DNA of 64,000 nucleotides from Seonamhaeicola maritimus (GTDB lineage: Bacteria; Bacteroidota; Bacteroidia; Flavobacteriales; Flavobacteriaceae). A program made the translations under genes and the position numbers. This document shows, piece after piece, positions 1-8,524 of this stretch. Within the stretch, counting starts at the first letter, position 1, and each line of letters opens with the position of its first letter. Location of the stretch: positions 1,010,957-1,074,956 of the forward strand of contig NZ_VRKQ01000008.1 of NCBI RefSeq assembly GCF_008056315.1, in the 5' to 3' direction. Below the pieces are notes generated by a model. That model was not told the DNA's origin, searched no databases, and saw only the letters and a list, made by a program, of their open reading frames with translations.

Positions 1-1257
1 AATGAGTCTTTTGCACCAGATGAACCAGATGGTTGGGTAATGGGAGACTGTATTATGATGATTACAAAAGATATGGGTAAACCTGTACCATTTTATCCAC
101 CAGATTATGCTATTCCCTTTGATGGTGAAAAAGCAGAAACCACTGGACATAGAAAAATTAAGCAAGTAAAAGAAGGTTTTTGGTGGGTAGAAGTTGGTAG
201 TGATGTAGATATAATAGGTGAGCGTGATGAAATTAGACATAAGTTAATGGCTTATTTCTATGGTGTTTGGGATTATATTAAAAACTCAGGGAAACACCCT
301 GAAGCCGATAACGTAGTTTTAGATTGGATAGGATCTATTCCTGGAAGAAGAGAATCTCGACGATTTATGGGCGATTTTATTTTAACTCAAAATGATATGC
401 TTGGACTTCGTCATTTTGAAGATGCTGTGGCATTTGGTGGCTGGAGTTTGGATGAACACAATCCAGGAGGTATTGAAGATTTAAGTCAACCAGCAAGTTT
501 TTTCCATTCTCGTTTTGATAATATATACGAAGTGCCATTTCGTTGTTTGTATTCTAAAAATATTTCTAATTTATTATTCGCCGGAAGAAATGTTAGCGTA
601 TCTCATATGGCGTTATCATCAACAAGAATTATTGGTACTTGCTCTATGATGGGGCAAGCAGTGGGGACCGCAGCTGCTATGTGTTCTCAAAAGGATATTA
701 ATCCAAGAGGATTGTACCAAAACCATATTAATGAATTACAGGAACAGTTGTTAAGAGATGATTCTTATTTTCCTAATCGTCCAGCAAATGATCCAAATGA
801 TAAGGCAAAAAAAGCAAGTTTAATTTTCGGTTCGTCAACAATATCAGGAGATGCTAAAAATTTACTTGATGGAGTATCTAGGGATGAAGTTGATAAAATC
901 CACCATTGGCAGTCTGATGGTTTGAACGCAGAATTACAAGTAGAGTGGGAAGAAAATCAAAGCTTAACAAGTGTTGAAATGAAGTTTGACACCAATCTTC
1001 ACCGTAAAATTAATATGCATAAACAACCTAAGAAACATGAAACTCAGCCAATGGAAATTCCTAAGGAGCTAGTTAAAAATTTTACGGTAGAAGCCAGAGT
1101 AAAAGGAAAATGGGTTATGATTGGAAGTGTAGAAAATAATTTAACACGTTTAGTGAAAGTGAGATTTGATGAAATTAAAACTTCTGCAGTTCGGGTTAAG
1201 TTAAAAGATACTTATGGAGAACCTAATATTAAAATGTTTGAAATTCGTTGTTATTAA
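1..1257 (+). CDS. FAD-dependent oxidoreductase, 5' end cut by window
   Basis: The reading frame is open from base 1, so the N-terminus and the dinucleotide-binding GxGxxG lie upstream. The first Met in frame (base 40) is internal. What remains is the C-terminal part of a FAD_oxidored-type flavoprotein: the stretch LLFAGRNVSVSHMALSSTR followed by GTCSMMGQAVGTAAAM is the typical FAD-contacting end of that family. About 150 further residues form an appended domain that looks like a beta-sandwich. Such proteins are common in polysaccharide loci of Bacteroidota and Planctomycetota, but their sugar-related reaction is usually unproven. The next gene starts 4 bases after the stop, so it is probably the same transcript. 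Substrate unknown. Confidence 0.8.
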   Translation, partial: NESFAPDEPDGWVMGDCIMMITKDMGKPVPFYPPDYAIPFDGEKAETTGHRKIKQVKEGFWWVEVGSDVDIIGERDEIRHKLMAYFYGVWDYIKNSGKHPEADNVVLDWIGSIPGRRESRRFMGDFILTQNDMLGLRHFEDAVAFGGWSLDEHNPGGIEDLSQPASFFHSRFDNIYEVPFRCLYSKNISNLLFAGRNVSVSHMALSSTRIIGTCSMMGQAVGTAAAMCSQKDINPRGLYQNHINELQEQLLRDDSYFPNRPANDPNDKAKKASLIFGSSTISGDAKNLLDGVSRDEVDKIHHWQSDGLNAELQVEWEENQSLTSVEMKFDTNLHRKINMHKQPKKHETQPMEIPKELVKNFTVEARVKGKWVMIGSVENNLTRLVKVRFDEIKTSAVRVKLKDTYGEPNIKMFEIRCY

Positions 1258-1261
1258 AAGT

Positions 1262-2734
1262 ATGAGCCAAATGAGATATTTAATTTTTGTTTTTGTTTCT
1301 TTTTTCTGTTTAAAGTTAAATGCACAAAAGAAAGTCAATTCAAATCAGGACAAACCAAATTTAATAATAATTCACACAGATGAGCACAATTTTAGAACAC
1401 TTAGTTGCTATCAAGAATTGTTATCTGAAGAACAAGCATTTGTTTGGGGAAAAGGTAATAATTCTAAAACACCAAATATTGATAAAATAGCTCATCAAGG
1501 TGCTATAAGTACAAGTTATTACTGTGCTTCTCCAGTTTGTACCCCTTCACGTGCGTCTTTGGTTACCGGGTTGTATCCACAAGCCACGGGGGCACCAAAA
1601 AATGGACTTCATATAAGGGAAGATATTCCAACATTTGCCACCATATTAAGAGATGAAGGTTATGCCACATCTTATGTGGGGAAATGGCATTTGGCAGGCC
1701 ATGAAAAATATACTTTTGGTATTAAGTATAAGGCTGGTTTTGAAGATAATCGATATATGATGCGTGGTGGTCACGCTCCTTATTTTCATATTAAGAATGA
1801 TAAAATAAAAGGTATTAACGAAAAGGCAGCAGCTAAACTTCCAGAAAATGAGATTATTCATTTAACAGATTACTTTACAGATAAAACACTAGAGATTTTA
1901 GAACGCGTTAAAAAGAAGCCTTTTGCATTAATGCTTTCAATTCCTGATCCGCATACACCGGATTATGCAAAACCTCCGTACAATACCATGTATGACTTAA
2001 TGGATGTGAAAGCTCCTAAAACAATGGCTGCTGAATATACTGCTATTAAACCAACATGGGCAGTAGGAACTGAGAACACGAATGAAGCGGTTGGTAGACA
2101 AGCTTTTAATAAAAAGGCTTTGCAACAATATTTTGGAATGGTAAGCCATATTGATGATAGTGTTGGACGAATCTTGAAATTTTTAGATGAAAATAATTTA
2201 ACAGATAATACCATCATAATTTTTACAGCAGACCATGGTGATATGTTTTTTGAGCATAATAGAAGGAATAAAGGCGTACCATATGAAGCTTCAGCACGTA
2301 TTCCTTTTGTTATAAGGTATCCTAATAAAATAAAAAGTGGAAAAGTAATTAATACAGCCTATACTAATGTAGATTTTGTTCCCACAATACTGAGTCTTAT
2401 GGGAGTAGAAACAGATGCTAAGTTCCATGGGTTAGATACTTCAAATGATTTCTTAAATGATAAGAAAGAAATTAATAGTGATAGAATCACCTATTTTGCC
2501 AAATCTGGTGGATGGTGGGTTTCGGCGGTGAATGACCGCTACAAATTGGTTATTGATAAAAAAGAAAAACCTTATTTGTTCGATTTAGAAAAAGACCCAG
2601 ATGAACTGATTAATTATTATTACGATAAGAATTATAAAGACATTGCAAAAAAGATGCAGGATGAATTATTTAGGCAACTTAAGACGTTTGATGAGCCTGG
2701 TTTAAAACTGAATAGACCCTATATCACTGAATAA
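1262..2734 (+). CDS. S1 family sulfatase (formylglycine type)
   Basis: Type I sulfatase hydrolysing a sulfate ester, probably on a galactan oligosaccharide. The catalytic motif is CTPSR with the modifiable Cys near residue 93. GKWHLAG and ADHGD supply further metal and active-site residues. The N-terminal metal motif is TDEH rather than the usual DD. A signal peptide ends around NAQKK, so the protein is exported. I place the start at the Met at 1262 (MSQMRYLIF), 4 bases after the previous stop. An in-frame ATG at 1214 would overlap the upstream gene and put 16 residues before the signal peptide. The gene precedes another sulfatase 11 bases downstream. Position specificity cannot be read from sequence alone. 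Confidence 0.92.
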   Translation: MSQMRYLIFVFVSFFCLKLNAQKKVNSNQDKPNLIIIHTDEHNFRTLSCYQELLSEEQAFVWGKGNNSKTPNIDKIAHQGAISTSYYCASPVCTPSRASLVTGLYPQATGAPKNGLHIREDIPTFATILRDEGYATSYVGKWHLAGHEKYTFGIKYKAGFEDNRYMMRGGHAPYFHIKNDKIKGINEKAAAKLPENEIIHLTDYFTDKTLEILERVKKKPFALMLSIPDPHTPDYAKPPYNTMYDLMDVKAPKTMAAEYTAIKPTWAVGTENTNEAVGRQAFNKKALQQYFGMVSHIDDSVGRILKFLDENNLTDNTIIIFTADHGDMFFEHNRRNKGVPYEASARIPFVIRYPNKIKSGKVINTAYTNVDFVPTILSLMGVETDAKFHGLDTSNDFLNDKKEINSDRITYFAKSGGWWVSAVNDRYKLVIDKKEKPYLFDLEKDPDELINYYYDKNYKDIAKKMQDELFRQLKTFDEPGLKLNRPYITE

Positions 2735-2745
2735 ATAGAATTAAA

Positions 2746-4299
2746 ATGAATATCGCAATTAATAGTCAAATGTTATTTAGAACTATATTATTTAGTCTAA
2801 TGTCTGTTTTGCTATTATCATGTAATGATAATAATGCACAGGAGGTAAAAAAACCAAATATCCTTTGGATTATAGCCGAAGATTTATCCCCATTTATGGG
2901 ATGCTACGGTGACTCTATCAACAAAGGGCATACGCCTATTATTGACAAATTAGCTTCAAATGGAGTGCTTTTTACTAGGGCTTATGCGTCTGCACCTGTT
3001 TGTTCCGCAAGTCGTTCAGCTTTTATCACAGGACGCATGCAAACAACTATTGGCATTCATAATCACCGTTCTAGCAGAACTACTGATGGTGAAGTGGTTC
3101 CAGAGGAACTTAGAATTCATCTTCCAAAAGACATTAAAACCATTCCTGAGCTTATGAGAGAAGTAGGGTATTTTACGTTTAACAGCGGGAAAGACGATTA
3201 TAATTTTCATTATGATAGAAGAGGACTTTATACTGTGGGATCAAAGAAAGATTATGTAACAGGAATGAATGGTTGGCAAGGTAATACGGCAATTAACTAT
3301 ATGTCTTTTACAGATTATGTTTGGAGCTCAAGACCAGATAAAAACCAGCCTTGGTTTGGGCAGATTCAAATTATGGGTGGAAAGAAGGATGCTAAATATG
3401 TGCGTGAAGGAGAAAAACTTAATGATACAGATGTGCCATTACCACCTTATTATCCTGATACTCCGGTTCAAAGAAAATCTTGGACCTTACACTACAATGC
3501 CAACAGGGGTTCTGATGTAACCGTTGAAAATATTTTAAAGCAACTGGAAGCCGATGGTGAATTAGAAAACACCATTATTTTCTTCTTTTCAGATCACGGA
3601 AGTCCAACATCATTGCGTCACAAACAGTTTTGTTATGAGGGCGGTATGAAAGTGCCATTAATTATAAAAGGTAATTCTCCCGCTTTAAATAAAGGCACTG
3701 TTAGAAACGATTTAGTGTCATTGTTAGATGTATCTGCTACTACCTTAGCAATGGGAGGCGTTCAACTTCCACAATATTTAGATGGTCAGGATTTGTTTTC
3801 AGAAGAATACAAAAACCAAGCGTATGTGATAGGAGCTAGAGACCGTTGTGATTTTACTATTGATAGGATTAGAACCGTCGTTTCTGAAAAATATAGGTAC
3901 ATTAAAAATTATTGGATGGATAGACCGGTGCTTCAACCAAGTTATAGAGATACGCATGCAAATCTCCGAGACATAAAAAAGCAACATGAAGCTGGTAATT
4001 TAACACCTTATCAAGAAAAATTTTGGTTTGGGGAACGTCCTTCTGAAGAATTATATGATTTGGATTTAGACCCACATCAAATGAATAATTTGGCTGGAAA
4101 CCCTGAATTTGCTGCTGTTTTAAAGGAACACAGAAGCCAACTTGATAATTGGGTAGAAGAAACTGGAGACCAAGGACAATATCAAGAATCTGCTGATCAG
4201 CTCAAGGCAACTTATAATTTATGGAAAGAGAAAAAACAGTTTAAAGAGGCCAATAAAGTAAATCCAGAGTATTATCAGTTTATAGAATCAAAAGAATGA
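2746..4299 (+). CDS. S1 family sulfatase, lipoprotein, atypical active site
   Basis: Exported lipoprotein (LLLSC, Cys 26) of 517 residues. The sulfatase signature is CSASR with the catalytic Cys near residue 86. This is the Ala variant at the third position, compatible with formylglycine formation. The first metal motif is AED instead of DD, and the usual GKWHLG is replaced by SGKDDYNFH, as in sulfamidase-like S1 branches. FFSDHGS and the end YDLDLDPHQMNNL are typical. It resembles the gene at 24018 (same AED motif and long C-terminal region), so the two are probably one subfamily. Its stop overlaps the next gene's ATG (ATGA), indicating translational coupling. The substrate is presumably a carrageenan fragment (inference from neighbours). 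Confidence 0.9.
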   Translation: MNIAINSQMLFRTILFSLMSVLLLSCNDNNAQEVKKPNILWIIAEDLSPFMGCYGDSINKGHTPIIDKLASNGVLFTRAYASAPVCSASRSAFITGRMQTTIGIHNHRSSRTTDGEVVPEELRIHLPKDIKTIPELMREVGYFTFNSGKDDYNFHYDRRGLYTVGSKKDYVTGMNGWQGNTAINYMSFTDYVWSSRPDKNQPWFGQIQIMGGKKDAKYVREGEKLNDTDVPLPPYYPDTPVQRKSWTLHYNANRGSDVTVENILKQLEADGELENTIIFFFSDHGSPTSLRHKQFCYEGGMKVPLIIKGNSPALNKGTVRNDLVSLLDVSATTLAMGGVQLPQYLDGQDLFSEEYKNQAYVIGARDRCDFTIDRIRTVVSEKYRYIKNYWMDRPVLQPSYRDTHANLRDIKKQHEAGNLTPYQEKFWFGERPSEELYDLDLDPHQMNNLAGNPEFAAVLKEHRSQLDNWVEETGDQGQYQESADQLKATYNLWKEKKQFKEANKVNPEYYQFIESKE

Positions 4300-5846
4300 T
4301 GTCTTATAAATTAAGAGCGGTTTTAATATTTGTTTTATTCACTTTTTCAATAGTATCCTGTGCACAAGAGCAAACCAGAAAAGGTGTTCATATTGTGCTT
4401 TTAGCTGGACAATCTAATATGGTTGGCGCTGGAGATTTTGATGAACTAACTACTTTGGATAAAGAAAGAATAGAAAAGGTATCCAACAGAGTTTTATTGA
4501 GTACTAATGGGAATGAAGCTAAGCCATTATCATATTTTAACAATAAGCCTTCAGAGAAGTATAACTTCACGAAACGATTTGGCCCTGAAATATTTATTGG
4601 TTTAACCTTAGCCGAGGCAAATCCAAATCAAGAGTATTTACTTATAAAAAGAGCGTTAGGAGGAACTTCACTGTATGGCGCTTGGAATCCAGATTGGTCT
4701 GCCGAAAAGTCTAATAAAGTTGAAATAGGTGACCTTAAAAAAAATATAAAATTGTATAATCTTCATTTAAATGATATTGCGGAAAATGTTGCGGGATTAA
4801 AGTCGAAAGGAAAATCATATAAGTTTATTGGTTTAACTTGGATGCAAGGAGAAAAGGATACCAATGCCGAAGTATCAGCAAAAAGTTATAGGAACAATTT
4901 AAGAAAACTGGTTAATAAATATAGAACAGACCTTAAAGTAAGGGAGTTACCCTTTGTAATTGGTCAAGTAAATGTACTTCCACGAAAATATAAACCAGGC
5001 GTTGATTTGGTAAGAGAAGCTCAACTGAAAGTAGGTAATTCAGATTTAAGGCATGCAATTATAGAAACATCTACAGATACTACTTGGAAAGATTTTCCGA
5101 AATATTCTGATAATACCCATTATAAAGCCGAAGGGCAAAAACGTCTAGGTACAGCTTTTGCACAGACTTTAATACATATTGATAAAAAGCTGAATGGTAA
5201 ACCATTTAAAAGTGTTACACAATTAAAACCTGATGAGGTGATTAAATTTAGGGCTTTAGGTATAACAAATGCCACCTATCATGTGTATGTACCCCCAACA
5301 TTTAATCCAAAGGATAAATTGCCTATAATCGTCGCATTTAGTCCTAATGGTAAAGGATTGGGTATACTTAGCAAACTAAAAGAAAGTGCTAATAGAAACA
5401 ATTTTATTCTGGTGGGCTGTGATAAATTAAAAAATGGTATGAAGGATTTAGTTTTTGAAAAGCGGATGGAAGATGAGATGTTAGACGATATTTTTAAAAA
5501 TATTCCGCATGATACAAATAGAATTTATTTAGCAGGATTTTCGGGTGGGGCCATGCGTTCTTATCAACTAACAACTAGAAGAAAAGAAACCTTCGCTGGT
5601 ATTTTAGCATACGGAGGATGGTTAGGTGGTAACGATTATCAAAATAAACCATATCAAGAAAATATGTACGTTGCCATGATTAACGGTGATAATGATAAGG
5701 GGGCAAACAAATGGGAAGATATAGATGCCAAAAACCTTAGAGGCAGAAATTGTGTTGTAAAATACTTTTCACATCCAGGTGGACATAAAATTGCGCCAAC
5801 AGAAGTAACTAATGAAGCCGTTTCTTGGCTTTTTAAAAGCAAATAA
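4296..5846 (+). CDS. Two-domain esterase: SASA/SGNH domain plus alpha/beta hydrolase
   Basis: The first half (about residues 30-290) is a SASA-type SGNH carbohydrate esterase: GQSNM with Ser 40, WMQGEKD, and DNTHY as the Asp-His pair near the domain end. The second half (about 305-516) is an alpha/beta hydrolase of the esterase/PHB-depolymerase kind: GFSGG with Ser 416, a likely acid Asp near 465, and GGHK with His 497. A signal peptide with SC at residues 21-22 suggests a lipoprotein. Both domains keep their catalytic residues, so two ester cleavages by one polypeptide are plausible. Carrageenans are not usually described as acetylated, so the target is unclear. Start overlaps the previous stop. 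Confidence 0.8.
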   Translation: MMSYKLRAVLIFVLFTFSIVSCAQEQTRKGVHIVLLAGQSNMVGAGDFDELTTLDKERIEKVSNRVLLSTNGNEAKPLSYFNNKPSEKYNFTKRFGPEIFIGLTLAEANPNQEYLLIKRALGGTSLYGAWNPDWSAEKSNKVEIGDLKKNIKLYNLHLNDIAENVAGLKSKGKSYKFIGLTWMQGEKDTNAEVSAKSYRNNLRKLVNKYRTDLKVRELPFVIGQVNVLPRKYKPGVDLVREAQLKVGNSDLRHAIIETSTDTTWKDFPKYSDNTHYKAEGQKRLGTAFAQTLIHIDKKLNGKPFKSVTQLKPDEVIKFRALGITNATYHVYVPPTFNPKDKLPIIVAFSPNGKGLGILSKLKESANRNNFILVGCDKLKNGMKDLVFEKRMEDEMLDDIFKNIPHDTNRIYLAGFSGGAMRSYQLTTRRKETFAGILAYGGWLGGNDYQNKPYQENMYVAMINGDNDKGANKWEDIDAKNLRGRNCVVKYFSHPGGHKIAPTEVTNEAVSWLFKSK

Positions 5847-5857
5847 TTACAAAAAAT

Positions 5858-8512
5858 ATGAGCCTATTTAAAAGTTTAATAGTTGTATTGGTTTTGGCTT
5901 GTTTTAGCCAAAATATTAACAGTCAAAATTTTTCAACTAATGGTAATGCCATTCGTCATATTGCAAATGCAAAAATAAATGGTACCAATGTTTTATATAT
6001 AGGGGAGTTAGATGGTAGTTTGTCTTTATATGACTTAAAGGGAAATAAGTTCTGGAGAGTAGAAACCCAATCACCTTCTGTACTTTTTGAAATAGAATCA
6101 GCAGACATTAATGGAGATGGTAATGATGAGCTAATTGCGGCAACGGCAAATGGAAATATTTCCTGTTGGAATTATAAAGGAGAGCAACTATGGAACTATT
6201 CTGGAGACCATAAAATAAGATTTTCTGAAGTAGCGGTAGTTAAGAACAATGGGGAAACCCAAATTTTTGCTGGTGGAAATGATTATACCTTATATGAATT
6301 AGATACCAAAGGTCAACTCGTCTCAAAAACAAAAATAAGTGGGGTTGTAAGAAAGATTGAAGCGGGTGATTTTTTAGAAACAGGGAAGCAATCTCTTTTT
6401 TTAATGACCTATAGCCATGATAAATTTCGTTGGGAATTCATGGGGATTCTTGATGCTAATTCCAAAAATGTTATAAAACAAGTTAAATATTCAAATAAAA
6501 ATTTTAAACAACTAAGTAGAGCCATGGTAACCGATATCAATGTGGCTGATATTAATACTGATGGTAAAGATGATATTATGTTGTTTTCAGACAGCTCATT
6601 TAAACCATTTTTTGCTGCTTTAGACGGAGAACTTAATGTGATTGCTCAATATGTTGGCAATAATAAACAGGCTCAACGATATGCGCACTCTCAGGGTACA
6701 TTTATACCTAGTAAAAGTGAAATTATATTTCAACATGGCGGACTTATGTTGATTTTAGATAACCAGGGAAAACTTAAAGAAACTGGAGGTTCTAGGTATG
6801 GTAAAATGGTATTTAGTGATTTTACATTAGAACCAAATTCAAATCAATTAATTGCAGCTGGTGAAGTAGATGGAGGTAATGCTATTTATTTTTATGATTT
6901 AAGTAAGAAAAACTGGTGGAAAACTGTACATAAAAAGGTAGGTAGAATGTTAGAAGTTGAGAATAATCTATCTACGTTATACAAACAAACTCTTAAGTTT
7001 AACCTTCCTGATTATCAAAAAAAGTCTGAAAGTGAATGGGTAATGATAACTCCTGAGGATATTGACCCTAGACTGGATAATCTTGGTGGAGGTAAAATAA
7101 AATTTGTGATTCAAAAATCTCCAAAAGAAAGCACAGACCGCTCTCATTTAGTAAAAATAATGGGTGATGTAGCTTTGAAAAAAGATAGGCGTGGAAAATA
7201 TCAAGACTCAAGAGAAGCTATTGTACAAATGGCCAGAGACTATGAAGCAAGTGGGCAACCATTTACTTTTTGGGCAGGACATGGTAATGACCCTTTTTAT
7301 ATTCAAATAGAAACTTTAGAAAAAATACTTGAAGTTGCACCAAATACATGTTATGGTTTTGTTTATGCCGAAATGCATAACCCTAAAGATCCTAGAGTGG
7401 TTCATTTTATAAATGACTATTTGCCCCGTTTAGCAAAGGCCATTAGAAAAAACAATAAGGCAAAACTCTATTTTAGGTATAAGAATATGTTTTGGGCAGC
7501 CACCTCACATTTGCCTTTATGGAAAGACATGTTTTTTTCAGGAGAATATAGTGATTTCTTAGTACCAGCATCAGAAGATACCAGCAATAGGATACAAGAT
7601 TTAAATTTAGCAGGACGAGTAGGAATGTTTTCGGGAGGTTATGTTAATGATTTTGCTATGCGCTTAATTGATGATAACCCAACAAGTTGGAGGCCATTAT
7701 CTCCAGGAGGTCAGAATTCAGTGTCTCCATACTTAAGGCAGGGAGTGATAATGGCTGCTTATGGAGCAAAATATGGTGTTGTTTCAACTAGTGGATTTGT
7801 AGAAGAACCTGGTCTTAATACCATGTTTGCCTTAATGAAGTCTGGAGTGCTTCCTATTGTGGAAAAGCAAAATATACTTTCTATCGGTTCATGGCATTTA
7901 ATAAAAGATGTAGATGAACATTTAATTCATTCTGTTGATAATCATCATAATTTAAAACTATATGAATCTGATGATGAAAATGCTGTTTTTTCAGTTGCTC
8001 AAATGCATTGGGCAGGAACTAATATTCCAGAATATGATTATTCTAAAATAGCATTGGGAGTGAATTACCGTTGGACTAATTATATGCCTGAAATGCCAAA
8101 TGGTATGGTTCCAATAGCTCCAATAGAATCGGCAAAAGATTTAAAACAAACAGGTGTAGGTTTTTCTATAAGTGATGGTAAACATGGTTTTATAAATAAC
8201 GAAAAAGTAGATGCCAAAACATTTGGACCTGAGCTGAAAAAAGTAGCAAAGGAAGGTGCTGAAAATTTACCTGTATTAATTGAAGGAGCTTCTTGGAGTG
8301 CTATTAAATTAGATGAAAACCACATACGGGTGATTATGGTAGACCCTGGTTATTTAGACCCTCAGGAAAGGCATGTAGTAGTGAAATTTCAGAATAGAAA
8401 GCCAAAACAAGCAATAGATATTTTAAGTAATGAAACGCTAAAAATATCTGATAACCAATTGAAGCTAAAAGTTCCTGCAGGATCTATGCGTTTCATAGAT
8501 GTGTCCTATTAA
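5858..8512 (+). CDS. Lambda-carrageenase, GH150
   Basis: Endo-acting hydrolase of beta-1,4 linkages in lambda-carrageenan. The 884-residue layout matches GH150: a signal peptide (SQNINSQN), an N-terminal beta-propeller with repeats such as ADINGDGNDELIAATANGN and VADINTDGKDDIMLFS (about 25-390), then an unrelated C-terminal catalytic part. The C-terminal part has FWAGHGNDPFYI, the LVPASEDTSNR region, NLAGRVGMFSGG and the ending VPAGSMRFIDVSY. From memory these align with the Pseudoalteromonas carrageenovora lambda-carrageenase. The propeller alone could be mistaken for a PQQ or FG-GAP protein, but the C-terminal similarity argues against that. It is the last gene of the first sulfatase operon. 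No sorting domain is seen, so export beyond the outer membrane is unexplained. Confidence 0.85.
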   Translation: MSLFKSLIVVLVLACFSQNINSQNFSTNGNAIRHIANAKINGTNVLYIGELDGSLSLYDLKGNKFWRVETQSPSVLFEIESADINGDGNDELIAATANGNISCWNYKGEQLWNYSGDHKIRFSEVAVVKNNGETQIFAGGNDYTLYELDTKGQLVSKTKISGVVRKIEAGDFLETGKQSLFLMTYSHDKFRWEFMGILDANSKNVIKQVKYSNKNFKQLSRAMVTDINVADINTDGKDDIMLFSDSSFKPFFAALDGELNVIAQYVGNNKQAQRYAHSQGTFIPSKSEIIFQHGGLMLILDNQGKLKETGGSRYGKMVFSDFTLEPNSNQLIAAGEVDGGNAIYFYDLSKKNWWKTVHKKVGRMLEVENNLSTLYKQTLKFNLPDYQKKSESEWVMITPEDIDPRLDNLGGGKIKFVIQKSPKESTDRSHLVKIMGDVALKKDRRGKYQDSREAIVQMARDYEASGQPFTFWAGHGNDPFYIQIETLEKILEVAPNTCYGFVYAEMHNPKDPRVVHFINDYLPRLAKAIRKNNKAKLYFRYKNMFWAATSHLPLWKDMFFSGEYSDFLVPASEDTSNRIQDLNLAGRVGMFSGGYVNDFAMRLIDDNPTSWRPLSPGGQNSVSPYLRQGVIMAAYGAKYGVVSTSGFVEEPGLNTMFALMKSGVLPIVEKQNILSIGSWHLIKDVDEHLIHSVDNHHNLKLYESDDENAVFSVAQMHWAGTNIPEYDYSKIALGVNYRWTNYMPEMPNGMVPIAPIESAKDLKQTGVGFSISDGKHGFINNEKVDAKTFGPELKKVAKEGAENLPVLIEGASWSAIKLDENHIRVIMVDPGYLDPQERHVVVKFQNRKPKQAIDILSNETLKISDNQLKLKVPAGSMRFIDVSY

Positions 8513-8524
8513 AGTTTAAACAAT

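Noticed and set aside
1214-1261. Earlier ATG for the first sulfatase
   Set aside because: It overlaps the upstream gene and places 16 residues before the signal peptide.
5858-8512. PQQ/FG-GAP repeat protein call
   Set aside because: That describes only the N-terminal propeller; the C-terminal half matches lambda-carrageenase.
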